A stretch of 64,000 nt of DNA from UBA2943 sp946534895 (lineage in GTDB: Bacteria; Bacillota; Clostridia; Christensenellales; Aristaeellaceae): contig CAMNDE010000004.1 in the NCBI GenBank assembly GCA_946534895.1, forward strand, positions 27,238 to 91,237, read 5' to 3'. A model generated the notes under the pieces. That model was not told the origin of the DNA. It searched no databases and was given only the letters and a program-made list of their open reading frames with translations. Positions 1 to 8,581 of this stretch are shown one piece after another; position 1 is the first letter of the stretch; each line of letters opens with the position of its first letter. Both the position numbers and the translations under genes were made by a program.

Positions 1-3000
1 TAGAGATTTACCGGCCAGAGCTCAAGAGAGCGCAGGGCCTCCTGCTGCGCCTGTTCCCGGTTGCCCAGCACTGCCTGGGCAAGCGCGCGCTGCCAGGCGC
101 AGGCCGCGCCGCGCAGCCGCTCCGGCTGCTCCATATAGGAAATAAAGAATGGCGTGGTTCTGTAGTATCCGGCGTCCCGGCGGCCTTCCGCCTGATCCTG
201 CTCCCTCAGGATCCGGGCGATCAGATTCAGCGCCTCAGGCCGCCTGCCAAGCAGTATCCGTGCCGCGGCCTGCCAGGTCCGCATTTCCGGAAGATGCATG
301 AATGTAAACGAATCCGTAGGCGCGCCTGCGACTTTTTCCAGGATTTCCCGCGCCTCGCTGTCCCTGCCGAGCTTTTCCAGGCACCAGGCCTCAAAGACCT
401 GCGCAGGCATGACCAGCACATCATTCCACAGCCCGGCACCAAGGTGCTCCGGCAGTTCCTGAGCCGTCCGGAACCAGGCACAGCCCTCCTCCAGCCGGTC
501 TTCCAGGCATTTCTCCAGACCCTGTCCCATGCACGCATGAATATACTGCTCGGCCACGGCATGCTCACCGCCTTCACAGGGAACAAAGTCATGCTTCTCC
601 AGTTCCGCGTACGCATCCGCATACCGGCCGGCCAGGTTCAGCGCCATGCATGTTTCCAGGATCAGGTCTTCCCGCAGATTTTCCTGACCGGCCAGGGTTT
701 CGGCCACTTCTGCCGGATCCTGGCCCGTGGACAGCATGACATGCGCCCATTCGTACAGCAGCTGCTGATCTTCCGGATGCGCGTGCACCGCCCAGCTGAG
801 AAGCGTCTGTGCATCCCCGCGCCGGTTCAGGTGCGAATACAGGGCCACGGCAAGATTGCGGCGGGGCATTACATCATCCGGTGCGCCTTCCGCGGCGCGC
901 CGGAAAAGATCCGCCGCCTCATTCCAGTGCCCGCGGTCATACAGGAGACAGCCGAGCAGATCGAGCGCCTGCACATCATCCGGCCGCGCGCGCAGCGCCG
1001 CCTCCAGCGCTCTCTTTTCCAGACGCCGCCGGGGATAGGCAGGACCCACATGCCAGGTGCCCGCTTTTTTCCAGGCTGTGCACCTGTCCTGCAGATATCC
1101 GCGCACATACTCGGTCATCATGGTGCGCTCTCTGTCCGGCAGATGATCCAGGACTTCCAGGGCAAGCGCGCCAAAGCCCGCCTCCGTCAGTTCCTCCGCC
1201 GTATCGAGTACGGACTGGGCCGGACTGCTGCGCAGGCTGTCATAGAACGCGGGCTCTGCCCCGCTTCTGAGCAGGCGCGCCGGCACATGGAGCGGGTCCA
1301 TGCCGAGCAGGCCTTCCAGCGCCTGTCCGGCTTCCTGTCCGCATCCCATCTGTTTCAGGGCAAGCACCCGGAGAAACTGCGCCGTATCATTGCCGGCCTG
1401 CACTTCCAGAGCCTGGCGCGCATGCTCCTCCATATCCGTCCAGTGCCCGAACCGTCCGTCCAGCATGGCCGCCCGGGTCAGGGCCGCACCCCGCGTATCC
1501 CCTGCCCAGGCGGACTGCATATACCATTCCCAGGCTTCTGTGAACCTGCCCGTTTCTTCCAGAATGCGCGCCATCAGATACTGGATCTCACCGCTCTCCG
1601 GATGGAAATTGCGCATGGTCACTCGCTTCCAGGCTCTCCCGCAGTATTCCAGAGCCTTTTCCGGACGCATATGCGCCAGCTCAAAGCGGGCCATGGCCGT
1701 GAGCGCCGGCACATACTCCGGTTCGCGCCTGAGCGCTTCCAGATAATAGGCGTCCGGAGAAATGCCCGGATCCCTGTACTGCTCCACATGCACACCGCAC
1801 AGGTATGCTTCCTCGGCGTCCTTCAGCATGTCCAGCGTCGGATTGTCCGGAAGCGTATCCGGCAGCTCCGCTTCCCGGACCTGCCCTTCCCGCTTCCAGC
1901 AGAGGATTTCCCGTCCCTGCGCATCCCGGACACGGATGCTGTCCGGTTCATGGTCCAGCTCAATCTCCAGAATGTTCTCCGGGCAGACCGTACAGGTGAC
2001 TTCCGCATCATCCGTCTGTACATGGATATTCTCCATGCCCCTGGTGGCCTGCAGATACAGTTTCCCGTCATGCACGCTGACGGCACAGTCACGCTCCGCG
2101 CACAGAGGAACACCCATGGCGCCTACGGGATACCAGGTCTGGCTGAAGGCCCGGGATTCATAGGGCTGAAGCCAGGCAAAGTCCGGCTGGTTCAGGGAAT
2201 AGGAGGAGGCCATCAGCTCCGCATAGGTCCCGTCCGTATCCGTCAGCGCCTTCTCCCAGCTCCGTGACAGCTGGCTGTAGGCCCATGTGAACATTTTCTT
2301 GCCTACGCTAACGGTATGGTCCGCCACATGCATCACGCCGCACTTTCTGCGCTCATCATAGCCGCCGAAAAAGTTGTAGCGCGTGGCCGCACAGAAGAAG
2401 GAAGTGGGACGCCGGGTATTCCCGTGCCGGGACAGATCTCTTTCCTGACCGAAATCCATGCCGTTGTACATGCCGCTGGCCAATGGATAGGTGGTCACGC
2501 TTTTCCTGTAATGGAACTGTACATAATGGACATCAGAGGGAAACACAAGCCGGTAATCCTCATGCACCGGCACAGCCGCATTCTCCCACCACAGGAAGGA
2601 GTGGCGCTCCGGTGTGCGGTTAAAGAGCCGGACCCGCGTCTCAAATCTCGCCTCGCTGGGAGCCAGGGAAATACCCACCATGCCCTTCATCCGGTCCAGC
2701 GGCTCATGCTCGCTCATCCATACCGTCGCACTTCCGTCTTCCGACCGCTCCACCGCCACGTCCACCGGCATAAAGGTGCTTGGGCGGTGATGGCACGGCC
2801 AGTTGAACTCGCAGCCGCCGGAAATCCAGTTGCCCAGCATGCCGATCAGTGCCGGCTTGATGACATGCTGCTTATAGAAGAAATCATAGCCCGTGCGCTT
2901 GTCCAGCGCAGAATAGATCCGGCCTCCGTACTCCGGCATCAATTGTATTCTCAGATAGGCATTTTCCAGGGTAACTACACGCACCGGGCGCATGATATGC

Positions 3001-3158
3001 TCCGAGCGGTCCACGCGCGTCACCACCCGGTTCGGGTAGGGATTTCCGCTGGAACGCTGATGCACCCGGTTTTCTGCAAACATGGGGTATGCTTCAGGCG
3101 GCGCAAATGCATAGGAGGGAAAATTCAGAATTTCATCAGCGACAGTCACAACGTTCAT
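1..3158 (-). CDS. DUF5107 / TPR-repeat protein (3' end cut by window)
   Basis: The frame is open from ATG at 3158 to the left edge, giving about 1,052 residues, close to full length for DUF5107 proteins. The first 300 residues match the DUF5107 pattern, a beta-sandwich resembling galactose-mutarotase folds, with segments such as MPEYGGRIYSALDKRTGYDF and GGCEFNWPCHH. Past roughly residue 440 come TPR-like helical repeats, for example ALTAMARFELAHMRPEKALE. There is no signal peptide, so it is likely cytoplasmic. GAGGTGA lies 7 bases before the ATG. It is divergent from the sensor gene at 3357 and next to a sugar importer, which fits the usual link of DUF5107 proteins to glycan loci. Its biochemical role is not established; carbohydrate binding or mutarotation is an inference. 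Confidence 0.85.
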   Translation of the reverse strand, partial: MNVVTVADEILNFPSYAFAPPEAYPMFAENRVHQRSSGNPYPNRVVTRVDRSEHIMRPVRVVTLENAYLRIQLMPEYGGRIYSALDKRTGYDFFYKQHVIKPALIGMLGNWISGGCEFNWPCHHRPSTFMPVDVAVERSEDGSATVWMSEHEPLDRMKGMVGISLAPSEARFETRVRLFNRTPERHSFLWWENAAVPVHEDYRLVFPSDVHYVQFHYRKSVTTYPLASGMYNGMDFGQERDLSRHGNTRRPTSFFCAATRYNFFGGYDERRKCGVMHVADHTVSVGKKMFTWAYSQLSRSWEKALTDTDGTYAELMASSYSLNQPDFAWLQPYESRAFSQTWYPVGAMGVPLCAERDCAVSVHDGKLYLQATRGMENIHVQTDDAEVTCTVCPENILEIELDHEPDSIRVRDAQGREILCWKREGQVREAELPDTLPDNPTLDMLKDAEEAYLCGVHVEQYRDPGISPDAYYLEALRREPEYVPALTAMARFELAHMRPEKALEYCGRAWKRVTMRNFHPESGEIQYLMARILEETGRFTEAWEWYMQSAWAGDTRGAALTRAAMLDGRFGHWTDMEEHARQALEVQAGNDTAQFLRVLALKQMGCGQEAGQALEGLLGMDPLHVPARLLRSGAEPAFYDSLRSSPAQSVLDTAEELTEAGFGALALEVLDHLPDRERTMMTEYVRGYLQDRCTAWKKAGTWHVGPAYPRRRLEKRALEAALRARPDDVQALDLLGCLLYDRGHWNEAADLFRRAAEGAPDDVMPRRNLAVALYSHLNRRGDAQTLLSWAVHAHPEDQQLLYEWAHVMLSTGQDPAEVAETLAGQENLREDLILETCMALNLAGRYADAYAELEKHDFVPCEGGEHAVAEQYIHACMGQGLEKCLEDRLEEGCAWFRTAQELPEHLGAGLWNDVLVMPAQVFEAWCLEKLGRDSEAREILEKVAGAPTDSFTFMHLPEMRTWQAAARILLGRRPEALNLIARILREQDQAEGRRDAGYYRTTPFFISYMEQPERLRGAACAWQRALAQAVLGNREQAQQEALRSLELWPVNL

Positions 3159-3295
3159 CCGTGTCACCTCATTCTTTTTTGGTCAGCCGGGCAGAGTATC
3201 CTTGTATTAAGGAAAGTATAGCATGCCGCACAGACCCGGAACAGACCAAAAACTCCGGATTTTTTCCCGTTTTTTCTGTGTCCGCGTTGCCTGAC

Positions 3296-3324
3296 TTGCC
3301 TGCAGGGAAGCAAAAGATTACAAT
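3296..3324 (+). promoter_or_regulatory. Sigma-A promoter of the sensor gene
   Basis: TTGCCT (3296-3301), a 17-base spacer and TACAAT (3319-3324) lie 33 bases before the ATG at 3357. The match to the housekeeping consensus is 4/6 and 5/6. Confidence 0.7.
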
Positions 3325-3356
3325 AGCATGAGTGCTGAAAACAAAGAGGTGACCCT

Positions 3357-4490
3357 ATGCTCATCCCCGTGCTCACGGAACCGAATTTCCGCTCCTATCT
3401 GTGGGCCAGACAGACCCTGGACGGCATCATGCAGGAGGCCTCCCGCCGCAAATACAAGGTTCAGACCATTGATGCCCGCGCCTACGAGACCGTGGACTAT
3501 GACGCGCTTTTCACGTCTTCCCGGCGCATGCTCATTGTCATCGGCACCTCCGTATCCTGGATGCCCAGAGCCCTCGCCTTTTTCTCCCAGCACGGCATTG
3601 AATCCGTGTTTATCTCCTTTGATCCCTCCGAAACCACCCTGCCCATCGGCATGGTGCGGATGGACTATGTCGGAGCCATGCATCACCTGGTCACCTATCT
3701 TGAATCCTGCGGACGCGACCGCATCGCGCTGTACGGGTACAACCCCAACTCCTCCGCGGACAATATCAAGATGCGCTATTTCCAGAACTACTGCCGCTCC
3801 CGCGCCAGGTCCTGGGAGGAGAGCATTTTCTATAATTACGCTTCCCTGAACGGATGCTACCGTTCCTTTTCCGGCGCTGTCTCCCGCTTCAATGCCGTGA
3901 TCTGCGCCAATGACATTGCCGCCGTTTCCCTGCTTTCCCTGCTCCGCAAAGACGGCATTTCCGTTCCGGACGATCTTTACGTGGCCACCTTCGGATCCTC
4001 GCGCATTGCCGAGCGCATCTCGCCCTCGCTGACCACCATCACCCTGGATCACTCAGAGCTCGGTCGCCAGGCTGTCATCCTCTATTCCTTCCTCAGCCGG
4101 CAGACTGTCACCTCCAGCGTTTCCATGCGTGTCCGATCGCGCCTGATCGTGCGCGCGTCCACCGGAAATCATCCGGACTGCCTGGAGGACTGGTCCGCGC
4201 CGCCGGAAACCGACGCCTTTGTGAGTCAGGTGAACTTCTATGCGGACAGGGAAGCCTCCATGCTCCTGCGCGGAGAATCCCTGATCAGCGCGTGCGATGA
4301 AACGGATCTTCAGCTTCTTCACGGACTGCTCCATCGCCAGTCCATGGAAAGCATGCGGCAGACTCTTTTCCTTACAGCCAGTGCACTTCAGTACCGCAAA
4401 AAGCGGCTCATGGACGCCGCCGAGTGCGCATCATCCACAGAATTTCTTCAGTTTCTGCGCTGGCTCCAGGAAAAAGACCTGCTCAGCTGA
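3357..4490 (+). CDS. LacI-type sugar-sensor protein without N-terminal HTH; possible C-terminal HTH
   Basis: The 377-residue protein starts directly with a periplasmic-binding-protein-like sensor fold (about residues 1-265), seen in VICANDIAAVSLLSLLRKDG, ISVPDDLYVATFGSSRIAE and SPSLTTITLDHSELGRQA, as in LacI/GalR regulators. The usual N-terminal HTH is absent, and in-frame stops at 3324 and 3336 rule out an upstream extension. The last 50 residues (about 330-377, with LFLTASALQYRKKRLMDAAE) look like a LuxR/PucR-type HTH, so DNA binding may sit at the C terminus. AGAGGTG is 6 bases before the ATG. It is divergent from the DUF5107 gene and upstream of the ABC importer, so control of this locus by a sugar ligand is likely. 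Sensor fold: strong. C-terminal HTH: inference. Confidence 0.8.
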   Translation: MLIPVLTEPNFRSYLWARQTLDGIMQEASRRKYKVQTIDARAYETVDYDALFTSSRRMLIVIGTSVSWMPRALAFFSQHGIESVFISFDPSETTLPIGMVRMDYVGAMHHLVTYLESCGRDRIALYGYNPNSSADNIKMRYFQNYCRSRARSWEESIFYNYASLNGCYRSFSGAVSRFNAVICANDIAAVSLLSLLRKDGISVPDDLYVATFGSSRIAERISPSLTTITLDHSELGRQAVILYSFLSRQTVTSSVSMRVRSRLIVRASTGNHPDCLEDWSAPPETDAFVSQVNFYADREASMLLRGESLISACDETDLQLLHGLLHRQSMESMRQTLFLTASALQYRKKRLMDAAECASSTEFLQFLRWLQEKDLLS

Positions 4491-4551
4491 CGCTTTTCCC
4501 CGGAGCTGTCACAAATTTCTTCGGAGAGTTTCCTGAAAACTTTGCATGCAT

Positions 4552-4575
4552 GCCCCTGTGTCCGTGCACAGGGGC
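4552..4575 (+). terminator. Hairpin terminator after the sensor gene
   Basis: GCCCCTGTG (4552-4560) pairs with CACAGGGGC (4567-4575) around a 6-base loop. The following T tract is weak, so termination may be partial. Confidence 0.5.
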
Positions 4576-4652
4576 TGATTTGTCCGTATCTGTCGGTATT
4601 CTGTCGGTTTTACCCGGCATTTTTGTTTTTTCTGGGAGACATTGGATAATGA

Positions 4653-4681
4653 TTGCACATTTTTCAGGGGTATGCTATAAT
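4653..4681 (+). promoter_or_regulatory. Strong sigma-A promoter of the sugar importer operon
   Basis: TTGCAC (4653-4658), a 17-base spacer and a perfect TATAAT (4676-4681). Transcription would start near 4688, leaving a leader of about 90 bases before the TTG start at 4780. Confidence 0.8.
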
Positions 4682-4779
4682 TTCCGCGAATGATAACACC
4701 AATCTCATAGACAGCGGGCTTTCAGGGGCACCTGAGAGTTTTGCTGCACCAGCGGACGTTCCGAAAGGGGGCCGGGATA

Positions 4780-5736
4780 TTGTCCACTCCCCATATTCAA
4801 AAGCTGAATTTCTTCACTTCCAAGACAAAGCGGAAGCGCGTTTTGAGCAATATATGGAGAAACCGGTACATCTATATGATGGTGATTCCGGTGCTCGTGT
4901 ACATGGCTCTGTTCAAGTATCTGCCCATGTACTATCTGCGGGCGGCCTTTTATGATTTCAAGCTGCTCAAGGGATTCGAAGGCTCCAAGTACGTGGGCAC
5001 CAAATGGTTCGAGCGTCTCCTGTCCAGTCCGGAGCTGTGGCAGTACATCCGCAACACGCTCTCCCTGAACCTGCTCAGTCTTGCCATCTGTTTCCCTGCA
5101 CCGCTGATCTTCGCGCTCCTGCTCAACGAAGTGCGCAATGTGCCCTACAAGAAAGTGGTGCAGACCATCTCCTACATGCCGCACTTTGTGTCCACCGTGG
5201 TTCTGGTGAGCATGATCAACAACATTCTTTCGCCGTCCCTGGGCACCCTGGCCAAGATCTACAAGCTCTTCGGGCTCACGCCGGTGAACTTCCTGTCGAT
5301 CCCGGACTATTTCTACGGTATCAACATCGTGTCCGGCGTCTGGCAGACCATGGGCTGGAACGCCATTATCTATATCTCCGCCATCTCCGGCATTGACATG
5401 AACCTGTATGAGGCTGCCAAGATTGACGGCGCCGGCCGCTGGAAGCAGACGCTGCACGTAACCATTCCAGGCATTCTCAACACCTTCATCCTGCTTCTCA
5501 TCATGCAGATCGGTCAGATGCTCAACTGCGTGTTTGACAAGATCTACCTGCTGCAGAACACCCTGAACCTGCAGGTTTCGGAGATGCTGCCCACCTACGT
5601 CTACAAGGTCGGCATGGAAAGCCACAAGTACGGTCTGGCTACAGCTGGCGGTCTGTTCAATTCCGTGCTCTCTGTGATCCTGGTCATCATTGCCAATACC
5701 GTGAGCAAGAAGTTCTCCGAAACTTCGCTGTTCTGA
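4780..5736 (+). CDS. Sugar ABC transporter permease, LplB family
   Basis: This is one of two membrane permeases of a CUT1-type importer for oligosaccharides. The 318 residues carry about six hydrophobic segments, starting at YIYMMVIPVLVYMALFKYLP. The inner-membrane loop signature lies in ISGIDMNLYEAAKIDGAGRW (EAAxxDGA), the contact site for the ATPase. I chose the TTG at 4780 because AAAGGGG sits 9 bases upstream; an earlier in-frame TTG at 4741 has no such site. The next permease starts 15 bases downstream. No ATPase gene lies in this operon, so it probably shares a genome-encoded MsmX-type ATPase, as is known for LplB/YtcP systems. Confidence 0.93.
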   Translation: MSTPHIQKLNFFTSKTKRKRVLSNIWRNRYIYMMVIPVLVYMALFKYLPMYYLRAAFYDFKLLKGFEGSKYVGTKWFERLLSSPELWQYIRNTLSLNLLSLAICFPAPLIFALLLNEVRNVPYKKVVQTISYMPHFVSTVVLVSMINNILSPSLGTLAKIYKLFGLTPVNFLSIPDYFYGINIVSGVWQTMGWNAIIYISAISGIDMNLYEAAKIDGAGRWKQTLHVTIPGILNTFILLLIMQIGQMLNCVFDKIYLLQNTLNLQVSEMLPTYVYKVGMESHKYGLATAGGLFNSVLSVILVIIANTVSKKFSETSLF

Positions 5737-5751
5737 GAGGAGCGTGAAAGC

Positions 5752-6693
5752 ATGTCGCAGGCTGATGCCCGTTCCATGAAAAAGCAGAAAAAGCAGCATG
5801 ATTTCATCAAGCGCTCCCGCGGTGAGAAGATCTTCAATGTCTGCAATTTAGTGCTGATGGCCATCCTGCTCATTTTCCTGATCTACCCGGTGCTGAATGT
5901 GCTGGCCATTTCCCTGTCCAACGAAACGCAGGTCATGGCCGCCAATGTCACCTTCTACCCCATCGGCTACAATCCCCAGGCCTATAAGACCATTTTTGCC
6001 GACAATGAGCTGTGGCGCTCCATCTTCAACACGGCTTTCGTCGCCTTCGGCGGATGCGTCTTCTCCCTGGTGGCGCTGTGCATCGCCGCCTATCCCCTGG
6101 CCTTCGGACAGTTTTACGGGAAAAAGATCTACTCCATCATTATCATGTTCACCATGTGGTTCCAGGGCGGCATTGTCCCGCTTTTCCTGGCCATCCAGAA
6201 CCTCGGACTGTACGACACGCTCTGGGCCCTGATTCTCAACGGCCTGATCAGCGCCTACAATGTGGTCATCATCCGCAGTTATTTCGATTCCATCCCCATC
6301 TCGGTGGTGGAAAGCGCCCGGATTGACGGCGCCAATGACTTCACCATCCTGTTCCGCCTGATCATTCCGCTGTCCAAGCCCGTGCTGGCCACGGTGGCGC
6401 TGTGGGTGATCGTCGGACACTGGAACGACTACATGAACCCCCTGATCCTGATCTCCTCCACCAGCAAGCATACCCTGCAGCTCAAGCTGAAGAGCCTGGT
6501 TCTTGCGGCGGAAAGCTCCACCAGCAACCTGTCCACGCTGAGCCAGACCACAGACCACAAGGGCGTGGCCGCCCTGTCCACCCAGGTCAAGAACGCCGTT
6601 CTGGTGGTCTCCATGGTCCCGATGATCGTCATCTATCCGTTCATCCAGCGGTTCTTCGTGTCCGGTGTCATGCTGGGATCGGTCAAGGGCTGA
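5752..6693 (+). CDS. Sugar ABC transporter permease, YtcP/LplC family
   Basis: The partner permease of the LplB homologue, 313 residues. It has a basic cytoplasmic N terminus (KKQKKQHDFIKRSRGEK, about residues 7-26), then LIFLIYPVLNVLAISLSNET and about six membrane segments. The ATPase-contact loop reads VVESARIDGANDFTILFRLI. The C terminus ends in FIQRFFVSGVMLGSVKG, typical of YtcP/LplC proteins. GAGAGGAG lies about 8 bases before the ATG. It is translated from the same message as its neighbours. Confidence 0.93.
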   Translation: MSQADARSMKKQKKQHDFIKRSRGEKIFNVCNLVLMAILLIFLIYPVLNVLAISLSNETQVMAANVTFYPIGYNPQAYKTIFADNELWRSIFNTAFVAFGGCVFSLVALCIAAYPLAFGQFYGKKIYSIIIMFTMWFQGGIVPLFLAIQNLGLYDTLWALILNGLISAYNVVIIRSYFDSIPISVVESARIDGANDFTILFRLIIPLSKPVLATVALWVIVGHWNDYMNPLILISSTSKHTLQLKLKSLVLAAESSTSNLSTLSQTTDHKGVAALSTQVKNAVLVVSMVPMIVIYPFIQRFFVSGVMLGSVKG

Positions 6694-6778
6694 CAAAGGC
6701 ATTCCCGGTCCGCTGTGGCGGGCCGAGAACATATTGTTTCCCATCTCTCTGTTACCTTTTACGAAGGAGGCAAACGAC

Positions 6779-8431
6779 ATGAAGAAGATCCTGTCCCTTG
6801 TCCTGGCACTGTGCATGCTGATGATCTCATCCGCAGCCCTGGCCACATCCGTAGACCCTGTTGGCGGCCTGGAGCCCAACTGGTGGGTCGACGCAGATCT
6901 GCAGCCGTCCGAAAGCTTTTATGTTGACGGCGGCCTGAACGTCAGCATGGTCGGCATCCATTACAACCAGTATCCGACCACCTTTGACGGCGGTTACTAT
7001 CTCCCCTCCGTTGAGAAGAAAACCGGTGTCCATTTCGACATCGACTGGCGTACCTCCGACGGCTATGCCACCGTGGTATCCACGATCCTGGCCGGCGGCA
7101 CGGATAACCTGCCTGACGTCATTCAGCCCGGTGCGTTCGGCATTGCCGCCCTGGCCGCTGAAGGCGCCATCATCCCGCTGGATGAATATCTGGACCTGAT
7201 CCCCAATGTGGTCGCAGCCGTGGGTGACCGGCTTTCCAGCTGGGCTTCCGCTGACGGACACATTTATGCCATCCCCACCATCGTGAACGTTCCCGGTTCC
7301 CAGTCCATGACCTTCCGCAAGGACTGGGCACTCAAGCTCAAGGAGCAGGGCGTCATCGACTTCGATACCCCTTCCACCTGGGAGCAGTGGAAAGCCTTCT
7401 GGTACGGCGTCCGCGACAATGATGTGAACGGCAACGGCGACGCCAGCGATGAGATCCCGCTGGTTCTGGAAATGGGCGAGAGCGGCGAGCGTGCCCTGCA
7501 TGCCCTGCTCAACGCGTTCGGCATCAAGGCTTCCAACGACGCACAGTTCTGCGTGCTGGATGACGGCACCTACACCATGGTGTACGAGCATCCGAACTAC
7601 AGCAAGTTCCTGACCGAAGCCCAGAAACTGTATGCGGACGGCATCATCGATCCCGAGTTCGCCACCCGCAAGCAGGCTGATATGTACAACACCATGTCCG
7701 CCAACATCTGCGCTTCCTGCTTCACTTGGGCTCAGATGTCCCAGACCCACACCGAAGAGCTCTGGACCATGGGCATCGAAGACGCACTGTTCGAGTGCGT
7801 GGCTCCCATCACCGGACCTGACGGCGAGTGCTGGCTGCAGGAGCGCCAGGCTGTCACTCCTCTGAACTGCATCACCGTGGCTGCCAAGAACCGCGGCAAG
7901 GTGGAAGACCTCATGAAGTTCTACAACTGGCAGTTCTCCGAGGAAGGCATCAATCTGTACAACTACGGCATTGAAGGCCTGACCTACACCCTCGTGGACG
8001 GCCAGCCCACCATGAACACCGCCATCGTCAAGAACGGCTTCACCGATTACCGCACCATCGGTATGGAATTCGAGCCCTTCGGCGGCATGTGGCAGACCAG
8101 CGCCTTCATGCAGTGCCTGTTTGCAGGCGAATCCCTGGAAACCCTGAATGCGGCCTATCAGTCCTTCTGGAACGGCCTCAACGACGAGGGCGTCAACAAG
8201 GGACACTACTATGCAATGCCTCCGACCCTGGAGACCGACGCTTATAACGAGTATCGCGGTGAGCTGATCATCGGTTCCTCCGGCGTATGCGCTCTGCGCG
8301 ATCAGTGCGTGGCCGGCCAGGTGAGCGTGGATGAGTTCTTCCAGAAGTATGAACAGCTCAAGTCCCGCGGACTGGAAGAGGTCATTGAGGAAGGCGCCGA
8401 GGCCTATGCTCAGATCATGGGCGGCGATTAA
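6779..8431 (+). CDS. Extracellular solute-binding protein of the sugar importer
   Basis: A 550-residue family 1 solute-binding protein that would capture the sugar for the two permeases upstream. AAGGAGG is 8 bases before the ATG at 6779; a longer frame from 6665 overlaps the permease gene and is rejected. The signal peptide is MKKILSLVLALCMLMISS followed by AALA. Cleavage after ALA is likely; there is no lipobox Cys at the expected place, which is odd for a Gram-positive binding protein. The mature part shows ILAGGTDNLPDVIQPG and GAIIPLDEYLDLIPN, common to LplA-like binding proteins. A terminator follows. The ligand is not predictable from sequence. Confidence 0.92.
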   Translation: MKKILSLVLALCMLMISSAALATSVDPVGGLEPNWWVDADLQPSESFYVDGGLNVSMVGIHYNQYPTTFDGGYYLPSVEKKTGVHFDIDWRTSDGYATVVSTILAGGTDNLPDVIQPGAFGIAALAAEGAIIPLDEYLDLIPNVVAAVGDRLSSWASADGHIYAIPTIVNVPGSQSMTFRKDWALKLKEQGVIDFDTPSTWEQWKAFWYGVRDNDVNGNGDASDEIPLVLEMGESGERALHALLNAFGIKASNDAQFCVLDDGTYTMVYEHPNYSKFLTEAQKLYADGIIDPEFATRKQADMYNTMSANICASCFTWAQMSQTHTEELWTMGIEDALFECVAPITGPDGECWLQERQAVTPLNCITVAAKNRGKVEDLMKFYNWQFSEEGINLYNYGIEGLTYTLVDGQPTMNTAIVKNGFTDYRTIGMEFEPFGGMWQTSAFMQCLFAGESLETLNAAYQSFWNGLNDEGVNKGHYYAMPPTLETDAYNEYRGELIIGSSGVCALRDQCVAGQVSVDEFFQKYEQLKSRGLEEVIEEGAEAYAQIMGGD

Positions 8432-8458
8432 CAAATTCATAGACCCTGTATAAACCGG

Positions 8459-8486
8459 GGGCTGCCCTTTCGGGCAGCCCTCTCTT
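8459..8486 (+). terminator. Rho-independent terminator after the binding-protein gene
   Basis: GGGCTGCCC (8459-8467) and GGGCAGCCC (8472-8480) form a perfect 9-bp stem with a TTTC loop, followed by TCTCTT. It likely allows partial readthrough into the enzyme genes, since no strong promoter is visible before 8582. Confidence 0.75.
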
Positions 8487-8581
8487 ATCCGAAGAATCCC
8501 TGAAAAACCTGCCCTCTGACAGGCCGGGCGCCGGATGCATGCCCCGCCGACACGAACCAACACAGAAAGAAGGCCACTGCA

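Noticed and set aside
294..2267. Long plus-strand open frame of 657 codons
   Set aside because: It lies opposite the DUF5107 gene, has no ribosome site, and its translation is low-complexity with many His, Arg and Pro, as expected from a GC-rich antisense frame.
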